Shown here piece after piece: positions 1 to 10,188 of a DNA stretch of 64,000 nucleotides. The stretch is taken from positions 137,988 through 201,987 of the forward strand of contig CM067452.1 of assembly GCA_034508935.3 (NCBI GenBank), given 5' to 3'. A program made the translations under genes and the position numbers. Numbering within the stretch: the stretch's first letter is position 1; every line of letters begins with the position of its first letter. The notes beneath the pieces were generated by a model. That model did not search any database. It had not been told where the DNA came from and saw only the letters and a list, made by a program, of their open reading frames with translations. The stretch comes from Berghia stephanieae. Its lineage: Eukaryota > Mollusca > Gastropoda > Nudibranchia > Aeolidiidae.

Positions 1-1150
1 ATAAAATATACTGCACATCTACTACTAGCACTGTGTGTAGAAAACGCAATGGAATTGTACACGTACATATCGTCAAACCAACATTGTAGAAAATCAGGCC
101 ACGGAAACAAGTAATTGGTGATGATTATTTGACCATTTGCAAATTGGCAGGTTATGGTCTTAACTTGGTATCAAGAATAAAAACATCCATATTCTACCCG
201 TTTTTCACTTCGAGTAACAAGGAAGTACTAGAGGATGACCAAATCGCGAGCCGATACACTGTATCATGAACGCTTTTAGGAAAACCCTATGTAAAGTTGC
301 TGTTAACAATATTACTGTAAAATACAGCCAGAACTGTCTCGTCGTAATAGCCTTGGAAAAGCTATTTGTCCTTACTTTCCCAGCTTACCCATCTGTAAAA
401 CGGGTACCTAGCATTAACGGAAGTGTGTGATATATGACTTGTTGCAAAATAAGAAATACGAAACTGTCAGGAAATAGTGCTGTATTGCAATTAGTATATT
501 TTGGAAACCGTTCACGTTAGATGACTCTTCAAAGAACGAAATTTGTTGATGGTGTTGTAGTCTACAACAATATCAAATTTAGAACTTATACTAGTAAATT
601 TGACAGAGTTATTGCCATTGTCACTTAAAACAGTATTGGTTTAGAAAAGTTAACATAAAATGGGAAAAATATGTTTTAATAGTTGAGCAAAAGTGCATCT
701 AAGTTAAACAAAATTTAAGAAGATAAATTAAATAAGTCCACAATCGAAATGACTTCAACCAAAGTTAGAATTAAACTTTGTTTTCCTAACTTTCAATTGA
801 AACTATTTTTGACCTCATTAAAATTAAATTCAAGTTAAAGAGAAAGCTTTTCACGAAGACATTCAAAAATGACAGCTTTTTTGCTTTTTTTTTTACGATG
901 ATCTATTCCATTTTCCCCGTTTTTCTTTGTCTTGTAATAAAATTATCCTTTTATCAAACTTTTAGCCACATTTCGTTGTTCTGTGCACCTTTTTATTGGT
1001 TTGGTGCTTGATTTAATATAACGTCCATTGCTTTATTTTCTTATTTTGCAACGAGTCATATACTATTAGCGCCACAATGATCTGCAACACAAAGGACAAT
1101 AAACTGTTCTAACAAACACAGACACATAAAGCCAACTAATATGCACATTA
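1..1150. other. AT-rich DNA without a recognisable gene
   Basis: No credible reading frame or RNA gene is seen. The stretch is AT-rich with T-runs and lacks both motifs (the 14-bp palindrome and the GTTAG dyad) that recur in the viral part. It may be flanking host DNA or an unrecognised viral end. Confidence 0.5.
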
Positions 1151-1780
1151 AATGATTCCTTTATTATATGATGAAGAAGTAAAAAAATTTTCATGCATAA
1201 ACATTAAAAAAAAGGACACACCAGATGACAACCCACAAACACCGGGGGGGGGGGGTCTCAAACAAACTAGGGGGGGGGGGGGCTCAACCACAAACACAAA
1301 CAACACCATTCACACCACCACACACACATATACCTATACCCCATATACACTCAAACTAACCGACTCCGCCAAGTCATACTCTACACACACCCTCTATCCT
1401 CCCTACCCCGCCGAAACGAGAGACACGGAAGGGGCTCGCGGAAGGGGCTCGTTAATTTTTGTTATCCTGAGTAAAAATGTTGCGGGTATGAGTGTTTTTT
1501 TTTTGTAAAATTAGTTATGTTTTTGGTGTAGTTTGCGTTGTATGAGTGTTTTTTTTTTTGTAAAATTAGTTATGTTTTTGGTGTAGTTTGCGTTGTTTGT
1601 AAGGCGTGGTTGGTAGGTCGCGCGGCGGTGGCGGTGGTCGTGTGTTCCGGAGGTTGTTGGTGAAGACCCCTCTGCTGCGAGCGTGGTGCAGCGAGTGTTT
1701 GTAAGGAGTTGTGTGTTTGTGCCCGTTGTGTAAAGGTTAGAATGAGATTCCAAATTCCATAGACATAAAGTCAATGCTTG
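1151..1780. other. Low-complexity DNA with G-runs and a 54-bp direct repeat
   Basis: Two poly-G tracts lie near 1246 and 1270, followed by an A/C-rich stretch. From 1486 to 1595 a 54-bp unit containing TAGTTATGTTTTTGGTG is repeated twice in tandem. The open frame at 1152-1508 is low complexity and not convincing as a gene. The left edge of the viral region may fall here. Confidence 0.5.
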
Positions 1781-1785
1781 AATAC

Positions 1786-1799
1786 CAAGTCGCGTCTTG
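1786..1799. promoter_or_regulatory. Palindrome CAAGNCRYGNCTTG, copy 1
   Basis: Reads CAAGTCGCGTCTTG and lies about 57 bp before a TATA box at 1856 and the SH2 gene. One of about eleven copies of a 14-bp near-perfect palindrome found only between viral genes. Confidence 0.6.
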
Positions 1800-1855
1800 A
1801 TTTTGAATGTAAGTGGCGTGGCGGGCTGTTTCTTGGAAAAAGAGGTGGAATGAGT

Positions 1856-1862
1856 TATAAAA
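1856..1862 (+). promoter_or_regulatory. TATA box of the SH2 gene
   Basis: TATAAAA about 130 bp before the ATG at 1988. It lies inside the longer open frame that begins at 1778, which argues that translation starts downstream at 1988. Confidence 0.55.
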
Positions 1863-1987
1863 ACGAATCGTTTTTGCAAAGCCAATCCACTTTCATCACT
1901 GAGTTGAATCTGAGCATCATCATCACATCATCACATCAACTGAGTTCTCGAGTAGCAGCAGCAGCAGCAACTAATCCATCCAGCAGC

Positions 1988-2515
1988 ATGAGTGATTACG
2001 AGTCTTCTTCTGACACGGACAGTCGACTTGACGACGATGGAGACGAGGGGTGTTGTTTCGACTACCCGGCGAGATCTAAGCCTCTGGACTACATCAAGCC
2101 TTTGAAGTCGTCGACAAGGTCGTCGTCGTGTACTGACTATCTGTCGTGTCAACGGGAGGTGAGCGTGTTGGCGAGAAACGAGCGGAATCTGTCGCGGTGC
2201 GGGTTCTTTTACCGGGATGGCGTGGACAGCGACAAGGCGAAGAAGCTTCTGAGGGGTCGCAAGGAAGGCACGTTTCTGCTGCGTGAGAGTCGTCACTGTG
2301 GGTTTTTGTACGCCCTGAGTGTGCAGACGTCTCGGGGCCCTACGAGCATTCGCATAACTTACGAGGACCGTCGTTTTGGACTGGACAGCGATCCGGCGTG
2401 TGCGCACGTGCTCCCTAAATTCGACGGCGTGCTTCCTCTGATCGAACATCTGGTGTATCACAAGGAGCTGTATTGCTATGAGTCGTCGCCCGGAGGAGGA
2501 GAAGGGAGGAAATGA
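1988..2515 (+). CDS. SOCS2/CISH-like SH2 protein without a SOCS box
   Basis: A 175-residue protein with an acidic N-terminus (about 1-25) and an SH2 domain at about 70-165. The phosphotyrosine pocket motif FLLRES (96-101) supplies the invariant arginine. The order RCGFFY, GTFLLRES, TSRGPTSIRITY, FGLDSD and LIEHLVYH closely follows the SH2 of vertebrate SOCS2/CISH. The protein ends soon after the SH2 domain, so no C-terminal SOCS box for elongin/cullin recruitment is present. SOCS proteins damp JAK-STAT signalling; a box-less version could bind phosphorylated receptors or compete with host SOCS, which is inference. The start at 1988 is preferred because a TATA box lies at 1856. It looks whole. 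It could be a host gene or a viral capture; the upstream palindrome, shared with viral genes, favours capture. Confidence 0.75.
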   Translation: MSDYESSSDTDSRLDDDGDEGCCFDYPARSKPLDYIKPLKSSTRSSSCTDYLSCQREVSVLARNERNLSRCGFFYRDGVDSDKAKKLLRGRKEGTFLLRESRHCGFLYALSVQTSRGPTSIRITYEDRRFGLDSDPACAHVLPKFDGVLPLIEHLVYHKELYCYESSPGGGEGRK

Positions 2516-3309
<794 letters not shown>

Positions 3310-3694
3310 TTAGTCGAGGAGCTTGGACTTGCTGAGGGCCACGAGCTTTCTAGCGGTAAGAACGAAAAGGGTTAGAGTGGTATGATTGACCCGGCGCATG
3401 ACGCTGGAGAGCATAATGAGTCTTCGAAGATCGGGTTGGGCGTCCAAGCCAGGGTCTCCTCGTGAGTTGTGTGAGTTCAAGGCCGCTGTTTTTTCTGTGG
3501 TGATGGCTGCGATGCGCTCCGCCACCCATTTGATGTGCGCCACGGAGGATACAGTCGCCATAGTAGTACAGGTAGTCCGGGTAGACGTCTCTGAAGAGTG
3601 AAGACGAGGAGGAACGTGCGTCGCTGTGGTGGAGGTGGTAGGCTTGCAGGAGGAGGAACAGGTGTAGGATGGTTACGAACGTCTTGGGGTTCAT
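3310..3694 (-). pseudogene. Unknown small secreted-type viral ORF, fossil
   Basis: A minus-strand frame opens with MNPKTFVTILHLFLLLQ, a plausible signal peptide, followed by a Ser/His-rich stretch. A second overlapping frame carries an amphipathic, Leu/Arg-rich sequence of about 83 residues that looks protein-like. The locus is probably one small gene with about one break, or two overlapping genes. I do not recognise a family. A TATA-like ATATAAGG lies upstream near 3920 on the minus strand. Confidence 0.35.
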
Positions 3695-3839
3695 ATTATT
3701 CTGTCTCTGTAGATAAAGTCTGTGCAAGTGGGTAAACCAATACAACTGCGGCACGGCAACAAGGGACCAAAGATAAGAAAAAACAAACAATGGTCTGAAT
3801 CTTGGAGTCTTTGTGCGCAGAGAGAGTTGGCATCGATGG

Positions 3840-3890
3840 CTGCTGGATGGCTGGATGGCTGGGTGGCTGGGTGGCTGGGTGGCTGGGTGA
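3840..3890. repeat. 8-bp minisatellite GGCTGGGT
   Basis: Six or so tandem GGCTGG(A/G)T units between two putative genes. Confidence 0.8.
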
Positions 3891-4092
3891 GAATGATCTC
3901 CATCGGCTATCGTAGTCCCTTATATTCTGTTTCGCAGACGAAACCAAACGCCGGTTTCCCGATCGGGTTATTTTTGGACGGGGAAGAGTGTCATCGGGAA
4001 AAGAGGATGTTGATTAACTTTCGGTTTCGTATCGGGGAAGCCCTGGGTAGGCAAATTAATGGGAATGATAATGGAGAAACTCTATCGTGAGG

Positions 4093-4524
4093 ATGATAGA
4101 CTTGAGGTCTAATTTTTACGACGCGTTCGGCGTGGTCGGCTGCCCCAACGTGCGGATGCCCAGCGAGGAGGCTGTTTGGGAGTATTTGGACGGGGAGTTC
4201 ATGAAACGGCCCTCCAGAGGGTTCGCTCTGGGCCTCGGGTGGCATCCTGTGGAGGGTGGCGGGGAGGGAGAGACGACCAGACAGAAGCTCGTGGTGTTCG
4301 GGAATGAACTGATTATGGACGGGATGCCGGCTGAGGACAGGCAATATTGTTATGACGTCCCGTCTGCTCTGGGTTTCTTTTGCGATCTACCAATTCTTTC
4401 CGCCAGCCCATCCGCCAGCCCACCCGCCAGACCACCCGCCAGACCACCCGCCAGACCACCCGCCAGACCACCCGCGATTGAGAATGAAAAATGTCTAGAT
4501 TATGATACGAATAATATAACGTAA
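4093..4524 (+). CDS. Hypothetical protein with PARP-type proline repeats
   Basis: A 143-residue frame beginning MIDLRSNFYDAFGVVG. The first ~100 residues look globular (WEYLDGEFM, FALGLGWHP, KLVVFGNELIMDG). A tandem array of PPAR units follows near residues 105-125, encoded by a perfect 12-bp DNA repeat at 4410-4472. The first in-frame ATG is 4093. No family recognised. The proline repeat could be a flexible linker or an SH3/WW-type ligand. It looks whole and is not obviously related to its neighbours. Confidence 0.45.
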   Translation: MIDLRSNFYDAFGVVGCPNVRMPSEEAVWEYLDGEFMKRPSRGFALGLGWHPVEGGGEGETTRQKLVVFGNELIMDGMPAEDRQYCYDVPSALGFFCDLPILSASPSASPPARPPARPPARPPARPPAIENEKCLDYDTNNIT

Positions 4525-4628
4525 ACCTTCATACAACTTAAAACTCACAACTTATCTTGTTCAGTTATTTTATTCTGTGTGTTTTTATTTGTCGATTTTT
4601 TTGTTATGTAATGCCTACGTGCATTTAC

Positions 4629-4642
4629 CAAGCCATGGCTTG
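4629..4642. promoter_or_regulatory. Palindrome CAAGNCRYGNCTTG, copy 2
   Basis: Perfect palindrome CAAGCCATGGCTTG, immediately followed by a 46-bp tandem duplication. Confidence 0.65.
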
Positions 4643-4648
4643 CTCAGT

Positions 4649-4740
4649 GACCGAGTTCAAGTACATTCAAGTGTCTCACGTACTTATCACGCTTGACCGA
4701 GTTCAAGTACATTCAAGTGTCTCACGTACTTATCACGCTA
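4649..4740. repeat. 46-bp tandem duplication
   Basis: Two near-identical copies beginning GACCGAGTTCAAGTACATTC, abutting the palindrome. Confidence 0.9.
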
Positions 4741-5109
4741 AGACTTTGCATTGTGTCGTTGCTGTTGCGTATTGATGGAATGTTAGAAGTGCGGTCGACC
4801 GCGCAACAATCTAATTATTTATCAATAGGAGAAAGGGGGGGGGGGGAGTATACGTAATTGAATAAATAGATATTTCTTGATTACATTGATACAACAAGTA
4901 GCTATAGATAATTATAAGGTTACAACATCAAAGTAATTCTTGTAGACACAACCAACACTTATGTATATGTCGAATTTTGTTCTAAATGTCCAGAAGTTGT
5001 TGTGTTTTGTTAGAGGCACGTTTTTTATACTATTGTCTAAAATGTTCAGAGGTTTTGTTTGGGTTTGTTTGTTTGTCCGAATGTATGTTCAATCCATCAA
5101 AAATGTCGA

Positions 5110-5236
5110 CTTGTCTGGTTGGGAGTTGTGCGGCTGTTTGGTATGTAAATTATGTACGGGTCGGGAGCTGTATGTCTGTTTGGTGTGTAAATTTTATGTA
5201 CGGGTCGGGAGCTGTATGTCTGTTTGGTGTGTAAAT
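5110..5236. repeat. Three tandem ~45-bp units
   Basis: Units share GGGAGCTGTATGTCTGTTTG; the first copy is diverged. Confidence 0.8.
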
Positions 5237-5428
5237 ATGACCATTAAAACAGGCGCCCGAGCCGGTGTCCGAGCCAGTGTCCACCTTATTGTATAACATA
5301 AAGGCTGCGGTGGTCGTTAGCTCACAAAAGTCTGTATAGATTTTACACAAAGGAGGCGATGAATACAAATAATTCCAGTATGACCGTCTGAGGCTGGCGA
5401 AGTTTAGTTATTTTTTAAACTTTTTACA

Positions 5429-5540
5429 GTGAGCCGGTGCCCGAGCCGGTGCCTTTTTTTCCCTATATAACATTAGTAAAAAAATTTCCATGCGTACTTT
5501 AACTAGTAATGAAAGGCACCGGCTCGGGGCACCGGCTAGG
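5429..5540. repeat. GC-rich inverted repeat flanking a TATA box
   Basis: GAGCCGGTGCCCGAGCCGG on the left (5429-5451) is matched by the inverted GGCACCGGCTCGGGGCACC on the right (5514-5540). Spacing is about 62 bp and TATATAA at 5464-5470 lies between the arms. Confidence 0.75.
5464..5470 (+). promoter_or_regulatory. TATA box before the 5637 ORF
   Basis: CCCTATATAACATT lies 167 bp before the ATG at 5637, inside the GC-rich dyad. Confidence 0.4.
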
Positions 5541-5636
5541 GCACCGGCTAGAATTAAAAAATTGGAAGAGATTACTATTTGTATCACAGTAGGTGAGAGG
5601 GTCGGAGTCTAGTAAACCAAATACACTAAACTGATC

Positions 5637-5978
5637 ATGGAGCGTGTTTACAGCAAGAATATGAACCTGACTCTGACTAGTGAGGTGACAAGAGATGACT
5701 TGAGTGTATTGGAAAGTCAGTGTGATCAATTCTTGGCGGTCAAAAACAACGACACGCATATATTCTGTACTCGGAAAGGAGGTAAAAAATGGAATATTAA
5801 GACGACAGCCACGATACAGGAGGACGCCGAGCGGTTCGTCAAACCTCATCACGACGGGAGAGCCTGGACGACCGCGCCAAAATTCCAGATGTCGGAGGAC
5901 CAGGAGAGAGAAGACGAGCTGTCGTTCGGAAGCAGCAGCTGGGAGCCGGGTTTCTTGGAAAAATGTACCTGCACATAA
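5637..5978 (+). CDS. Hypothetical viral protein
   Basis: A 113-residue frame beginning MERVYSKNMNLTLTSEV, charged, with an acidic region (SEDQEREDELSF) near residue 90. It overlaps the next frame by 16 bp. The two may be separate genes or parts of one; this is not resolved here. No family recognised. Confidence 0.45.
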   Translation: MERVYSKNMNLTLTSEVTRDDLSVLESQCDQFLAVKNNDTHIFCTRKGGKKWNIKTTATIQEDAERFVKPHHDGRAWTTAPKFQMSEDQEREDELSFGSSSWEPGFLEKCTCT

Positions 5979-6262
5979 AGGACCTGATAGAAGCGCACTC
6001 GCAACTACGCCAACGGGACGTTTGCATGTCCATGTTGAGGAACAAGCAGATACACGGGAACTTGTACCGATATACCATGAAGACCGACAAATCCCCCACC
6101 AAGGAGGACGAGATCGAAGAATTCATGAAGAAATGCGCAGAGTACCCCGATGACTTCAACATCCTGCTGTGTGGCGACTCAGAGTACATTCCGACGTTGC
6201 GTTTGGCCGTGAGCTTTCACATGTCTGACTTATCCAAGGCCAGGCGGGAGAGGAAAGGTTGA
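5963..6262 (+). CDS. Hypothetical viral protein
   Basis: A 99-residue frame beginning MYLHIKDLIEAHSQLRQRD, rich in charged residues and predicted mostly helical. An A/G-rich tail and an AATAAA-like CCAATAAAAA near 6398 follow. No family recognised. It overlaps the preceding frame slightly. Confidence 0.45.
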   Translation: MYLHIKDLIEAHSQLRQRDVCMSMLRNKQIHGNLYRYTMKTDKSPTKEDEIEEFMKKCAEYPDDFNILLCGDSEYIPTLRLAVSFHMSDLSKARRERKG

Positions 6263-6477
6263 GAGAGGAGGAGGAAGAAAGGGAAAGAGAGAAGGAGGAG
6301 AAGGTGAGAGAGAAACGAATGAGGATGATGAGTGATAATATTGACAGCAGCAGCAGCAACATCTGCACTTGCTGTTGCAAGCACAAACTAATTAAACCAA
6401 TAAAAAATTATAACATAAACACACAAAAGCTGTCCGTGTGAGTTTATTTTCGTTATCAGTATGTTTTTCTACAGGCA

Positions 6478-6583
6478 GAGACCAGACGTATGACAAACAC
6501 TGCAAGTGATACTGAAACAGGGTATGGGATGAGACCAGACGTATGACAAACACTGCAAGTGATACTGAAACAGGGTAATGGAT
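6478..6583. repeat. 53-bp tandem duplication
   Basis: Two copies of GAGACCAGACGTATGACAAA and the following 33 bp. Confidence 0.9.
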
Positions 6584-6648
6584 AAACCCAGTGAGAAACA
6601 AACGAAACCGAAACACAATATTCCCTGGCATTACTACTACTTTCATTC

Positions 6649-6662
6649 CAAGCCACGGTTTG
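6649..6662. promoter_or_regulatory. Palindrome CAAGNCRYGNCTTG, degenerate copy 3
   Basis: CAAGCCACGGTTTG, one mismatch from the consensus. Confidence 0.45.
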
Positions 6663-6959
6663 ACTCGAGTGTGTTGAAGTGTGTATGTGTGGGAAGGCAA
6701 GCCCAGGTGGATTTGTTTACTCAATCTGAATCAGGTCGCTTCTAATTGGCCTAACCTAGGCTTGATTCAAAGTGGTCCAAGTGCAACTAAACTATAGTTG
6801 TCGGGCGCGAATATCGGCATATTGAGTTGATTCAGTCTGTCTGTACAAAACATCTGGTAGAATTTACAGCTTGGTTTCTGACAGCTGAAAATTTGGGCAG
6901 ACGCTCCCGCGTCACTGTACAACAATATCGTTCTAATGAGTGACGGTGGCCAAATCAGC

Positions 6960-7260
6960 ATCTGAGGCAATCGACAGCATCTGACAGGTAGATTGACAGT
7001 CTGGTTTGGTTGAGGAGGTCATCTGATTGTCGTCAAATCAACATCATGAGGCACTGGAAGTCATCTGACGGCAGAATCAGTCTGTACTGGCAATGAAGAG
7101 CATCTGATGACTGGGAATGATCACTGATTTGAATCTGGATCGTCGATTGCTATCAAATCGTGATCAGCCGGAGGCACATGATGTCATTCGACAGTTGAAT
7201 GCCAGTCCGGTTTGGTGTAATCTGGAGGCGCTGATGTCATCTGACGGGTAGAATCACAGT
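6960..7260. repeat. Degenerate repeats with CATCTGACGG core
   Basis: Imperfect copies of CATCTGACGG followed by AGAATCA and CAGTCTG recur about every 70-110 bp. Confidence 0.6.
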
Positions 7261-7431
7261 ATGTACTAGCGATGAAGAGCGGATAGGTGTCGAGCGGGAC
7301 GTCTGGCGGTCGGGGTGAGGACCACCAACTGGCTGACTTGAGGTGACTCGGCAGCTCACGGACCGCGGCGATGATGATAGCGAACTCGTCATCTTGATTG
7401 AGAAACCGTCTGGCTGGCGTACTGAGAACAT
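7237..7431 (-). CDS. Doubtful small ORF behind a TATA box
   Basis: A 64-residue Ser/Arg-rich frame begins at 7431, about 80 bp after a minus-strand TATATAAG at 7513-7520. The promoter looks real, but the reading frame of this composition may not be the gene product. No family recognised. Confidence 0.25.
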   Translation of the reverse strand: MFSVRQPDGFSIKMTSSLSSSPRSVSCRVTSSQPVGGPHPDRQTSRSTPIRSSSLVHTVILPVR

Positions 7432-7512
7432 CCAGTGGTGAGATGTACCGACAGCACGTCTGTTCGCTGAGCTCGACGGCAGGTAGAATGACTGCTCTGT
7501 TCGCGCCACCGG

Positions 7513-7520
7513 CTTATATA
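7513..7520 (-). promoter_or_regulatory. TATA box, minus strand
   Basis: TATATAAG reading leftwards, directly adjoining the GTTAG dyad field on its right. Confidence 0.5.
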
Positions 7521-7609
7521 CCCACGCTGCAAGTAGATCACGTGACCGGCAGCCAATCACCTGCGCGCAAGACGAGTGACGTCACCGTTCGCGACGCAGC
7601 GACCAATCA

Positions 7610-8450
7610 CAGTCGAGCGATGTTAGCGTCTGTGCGCACTGCGAAGATTCCCTAACATCGGCACTTTGTTTACGCATAATTTGCGGGCTTTTCGCATTCC
7701 AACGTTAGCATTTCTTCGCAACGCGGACAGACGCTAACATTTGACCTACTTTACGGCGTCAATGCAAGGTCGTATCCGCGGTGCGAAAATCCTCTAACAT
7801 TTGTCCTTGATTCTACATTCCGAAGTTAGCATTTATTCTCATTGCGGAGAAATGCTAACATCTGACCTAAATAAGCCGCGTCTTAGTGACTAGATATTCT
7901 CACCGAGAAAATTTTCTAACATCGCACCTGTTTATATCCTGTTTGTGGTAAATTCTGCATTCCGAAGTTAGCATTTATTCTCAACGCGGACAGACGCTAA
8001 CATTTGTCCTTGATTTTGCATTCCGAAGTTAGCATTTATTCTCAACGCCGACAGACGCTAACATTTGACCTAAATAACCGAGTCTTAGTGACTAGATATT
8101 CTAACCGAGAAAAGTTTCTAACATTTGCCCTTGATTCTGCATTCCTTCGTTAGCACATGTTCGCATTGAGAATATTTTCTAACATCGCATTCTGTTTACA
8201 TCATGTTTACGTCAGATTACGCATTCTTTCGTTAGGATTTATTCTCACTGCGAACAGACGCTAACATTTGACCTAAATAACCGAGTCTTAGTGACGATAT
8301 CTTCTCACCGAGAAAATTCTCTAACATTACCATTCATAGTTGCCTCACTGCGGGAATCCCAATAGTTACGTCATATACAATCGACCAATCGAATGTAGAT
8401 TCGTTAGCTCGCCACCGCATTGAGAATAAAAATTAACATTTCCCTGTACA
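7610..8450. repeat. Field of GTTAG...CTAAC dyads; candidate origin or enhancer
   Basis: About ten dyads occur in 850 bp. Each has a left half GTTAGCATTT (or GTTAGCG), a 12-20 bp centre often containing TTCTCAACGCGGA, and a right half GCTAACATTTG or CTAACATCG. Arms are complementary, as in GTTAGCATTT with AAATGCTAAC near 7835-7860. No open frame crosses it. Weaker copies occur upstream of other viral genes (25.7, 41.2 and 11.35 kb). The organisation suggests an iterated protein-binding site such as a replication origin or a strong enhancer; this is inference. Confidence 0.65.
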
Positions 8451-8581
8451 TACATAACGCGCGCTAGTGCGGGGCATTACCGACAACTCCCAGTGTTGAG
8501 CTACTTTCCGACCCGAGCGCTCAGGCGTCGACTACCATGGAACCGAGGGGCTTTCCCAGTGTTGACGGTATTACCGACCTG

Positions 8582-8956
8582 TCAACTCCAGGCATCGATG
8601 CTTTGGTGTTGATTCCGACCCGAGTTGTGACAGGGGAGGAAATCTTGACCTAAACTTGACATGACGCGAAATAGGCCTATATTTAGGCCCTGGGGAAAAA
8701 TAGGCCTATGATCGAATGGTTCTAACTGCCCCCCCCCCCCCACGTCTCTCCCTTTCCATTTTCTTTCTTTGTCTCTCTCTCTCTCTTTTTTTTTACTTTC
8801 AGTATCCTGTAACTCCTTAGCCTCCGAGAAATATTCAGTGTTGATCAGGTGGAGGCAAGACGAACCGAATATGTGTCCGCATTTCAGAGCGACGGGAGGG
8901 TGTTCAGACTGAGATAGTCTGCAGTCGCAGAGTATACATTTTGTTGGAAGCGACAT
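8582..8956 (-). pseudogene. RING-like protein, first half of a RING finger
   Basis: A frame beginning MSLPTKCILCDCRL carries Cys-x2-Cys and then ALKCGHIFGSSC, matching the first half of the RING fingers encoded at 10189-10533 and 41389-42221. The remainder is a Lys/Glu/Arg low-complexity stretch, so it is probably a broken paralogue. A palindrome (9035) and a TATA-like CATATACT lie just upstream on the minus strand. Confidence 0.5.
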
Positions 8957-9034
8957 GATCTCAATTTGACCAAATGTGAATTGTGGAGAAATGTGGAGAA
9001 ATAAATAGTATATGTGCAGTTTCGCCTGACGATA

Positions 9035-9048
9035 CAAGCCATGGCTTG
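9035..9048. promoter_or_regulatory. Palindrome CAAGNCRYGNCTTG, copy 4
   Basis: Perfect CAAGCCATGGCTTG, about 80 bp upstream of the minus-strand RING start at 8956. Confidence 0.65.
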
Positions 9049-9214
9049 CTCGACAGCAATTGTTAATATGATGGTGGTCGTTTTTGGTTGTGGTGGGGGG
9101 TCTCCTTTGAAAAGAAACATGTTTTATTTTTGAACTCTCTCTCTCAACAATCAAAAGAAATCGTAAAAAGTAACACTCCTCTGTTAATTATATATATTGG
9201 ATGGGGTGGGTGAA

Positions 9215-9228
9215 CAAGCCATGGCTAG
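9215..9228. promoter_or_regulatory. Palindrome CAAGNCRYGNCTTG, copy 5
   Basis: CAAGCCATGGCTAG, one mismatch; about 104 bp before the small plus-strand frame at 9319. Confidence 0.5.
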
Positions 9229-9318
9229 ACGAAACCGAAACCCCAACTACAGTCACAAGTGTTATTTGTCCCCGTGAATTCTGAGAAAAACGTCCATAAA
9301 GAGGAAAATACGTTTCTA

Positions 9319-9555
9319 ATGAGAAAAGCAAACAATGGAATGATGACGACTCGCGGGAGTTTCGAAAGCGTCCAAAAGGTCATCGACCAAGATAAACTGA
9401 GACACTTGATCGGGAATAAAATTGTTATGGCGAGGCCGAGAGCAGCGACGATGGGAAACATCGTGGTTGTATCACACCCAAGTGACTCGAGATCTGCGTG
9501 TTGTCGCGTGTGGTCGTTGAGTCTGAGACACCCGCATGATCCGCTCCTCTTCTAA
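9319..9555 (+). CDS. Doubtful small ORF
   Basis: A 78-residue frame starting MRKANNGMMTTRGSFESV with a helical, mixed-charge first half. It follows palindrome copy 5. No family recognised; it could be chance. Confidence 0.25.
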   Translation: MRKANNGMMTTRGSFESVQKVIDQDKLRHLIGNKIVMARPRAATMGNIVVVSHPSDSRSACCRVWSLSLRHPHDPLLF

Positions 9556-10141
9556 TATTCCCTTAACAATTTTCTCAAGCTCCACCCGTTTTTTTTCGAT
9601 CGTCGTCGTCGGCGATTGGTTGTCGTACACACCCCAAATCGCCTCTATGGTTTCACGAACCTTCTTAGTTGTCACTTTAATCTCATCTACTCTCGCACGA
9701 GGCAGGTCTTTTTGTTTATAGGGACAAGGGCTGCGTTTGGGAATACTGGTGTCTCGTGTGGAACTGGGAGGACGTGTCCGAGACGACGACGCGCCTCGTT
9801 GGGAATTCCGTACAGTGATGACCGCGGGGGTGCGGTAGCGCGTTCGGCGTAGTAACTCTGGGGGGGGGGGGGGGCGGCAGTAATCTGTCAAGGGACGTGT
9901 GAACAGAACGAGATTTCTCCAATCCATCGTCGCCAAATACTATTGTGAGGCGTTGAGGGCCATCCATTACTTCTACCAGAGTCTCGTAGTTGTACCTCCT
10001 ACAGTCGTCGCAGTAATCGCGGTACAGACGCGTCATACTGTCGTAGCCGCAGATAGTCTGAAAAGGCTTGAATATGCTCTCTCTCAGGTTTCTCAGTCGC
10101 ATAACTTCCTTGACAAGACACATTATCGCGTTTTCACGCAT
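9472..10141 (-). pseudogene. Hypothetical viral protein, fossil
   Basis: A minus-strand coding region beginning MRENAIMCLVKEVMRLRN with a Cys-rich stretch (YRDYCDDCRRY) and a proline run, continuing into a basic and then coiled-coil-like sequence (KKRVELEKIVKGILEEE). It appears broken about once. It lies directly downstream of a RING gene and may belong to the same protein or transcript. No family recognised. Confidence 0.4.
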
Positions 10142-10188
10142 GATATTGGCGATCTCAAGGCTGTTTATGACAGCCTGTTGTCTTAGAA

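Larger units (their letters stand above)
4741..5636. other. Repeat-rich intergenic region
   Basis: No convincing gene. It holds a G-run near 4840, three tandem ~45-bp units containing GTACGGGTCGGGAGCTGTAT at about 5110-5236, and GC-rich inverted repeats at 5429-5540 around a TATA box, which probably form the promoter of the next gene. Confidence 0.55.
6263..7236. other. Repeat-rich intergenic region
   Basis: No gene seen. Contains a 53-bp tandem duplication (6478-6583), a degenerate copy of the 14-bp palindrome (6649) and diverged repeats built on CATCTGACGG/GTAGAATCA at about 6960-7260. Confidence 0.55.

Noticed and set aside
1152-1508. 118-codon plus-strand open frame
   Set aside because: Low complexity (poly-G, AC-rich); composition follows simple repeats and no promoter or domain is seen.
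3310-3561. Cyclin-like protein in the minus-strand frame
   Set aside because: Only a vague helical resemblance; no cyclin-box residues could be pinned down.
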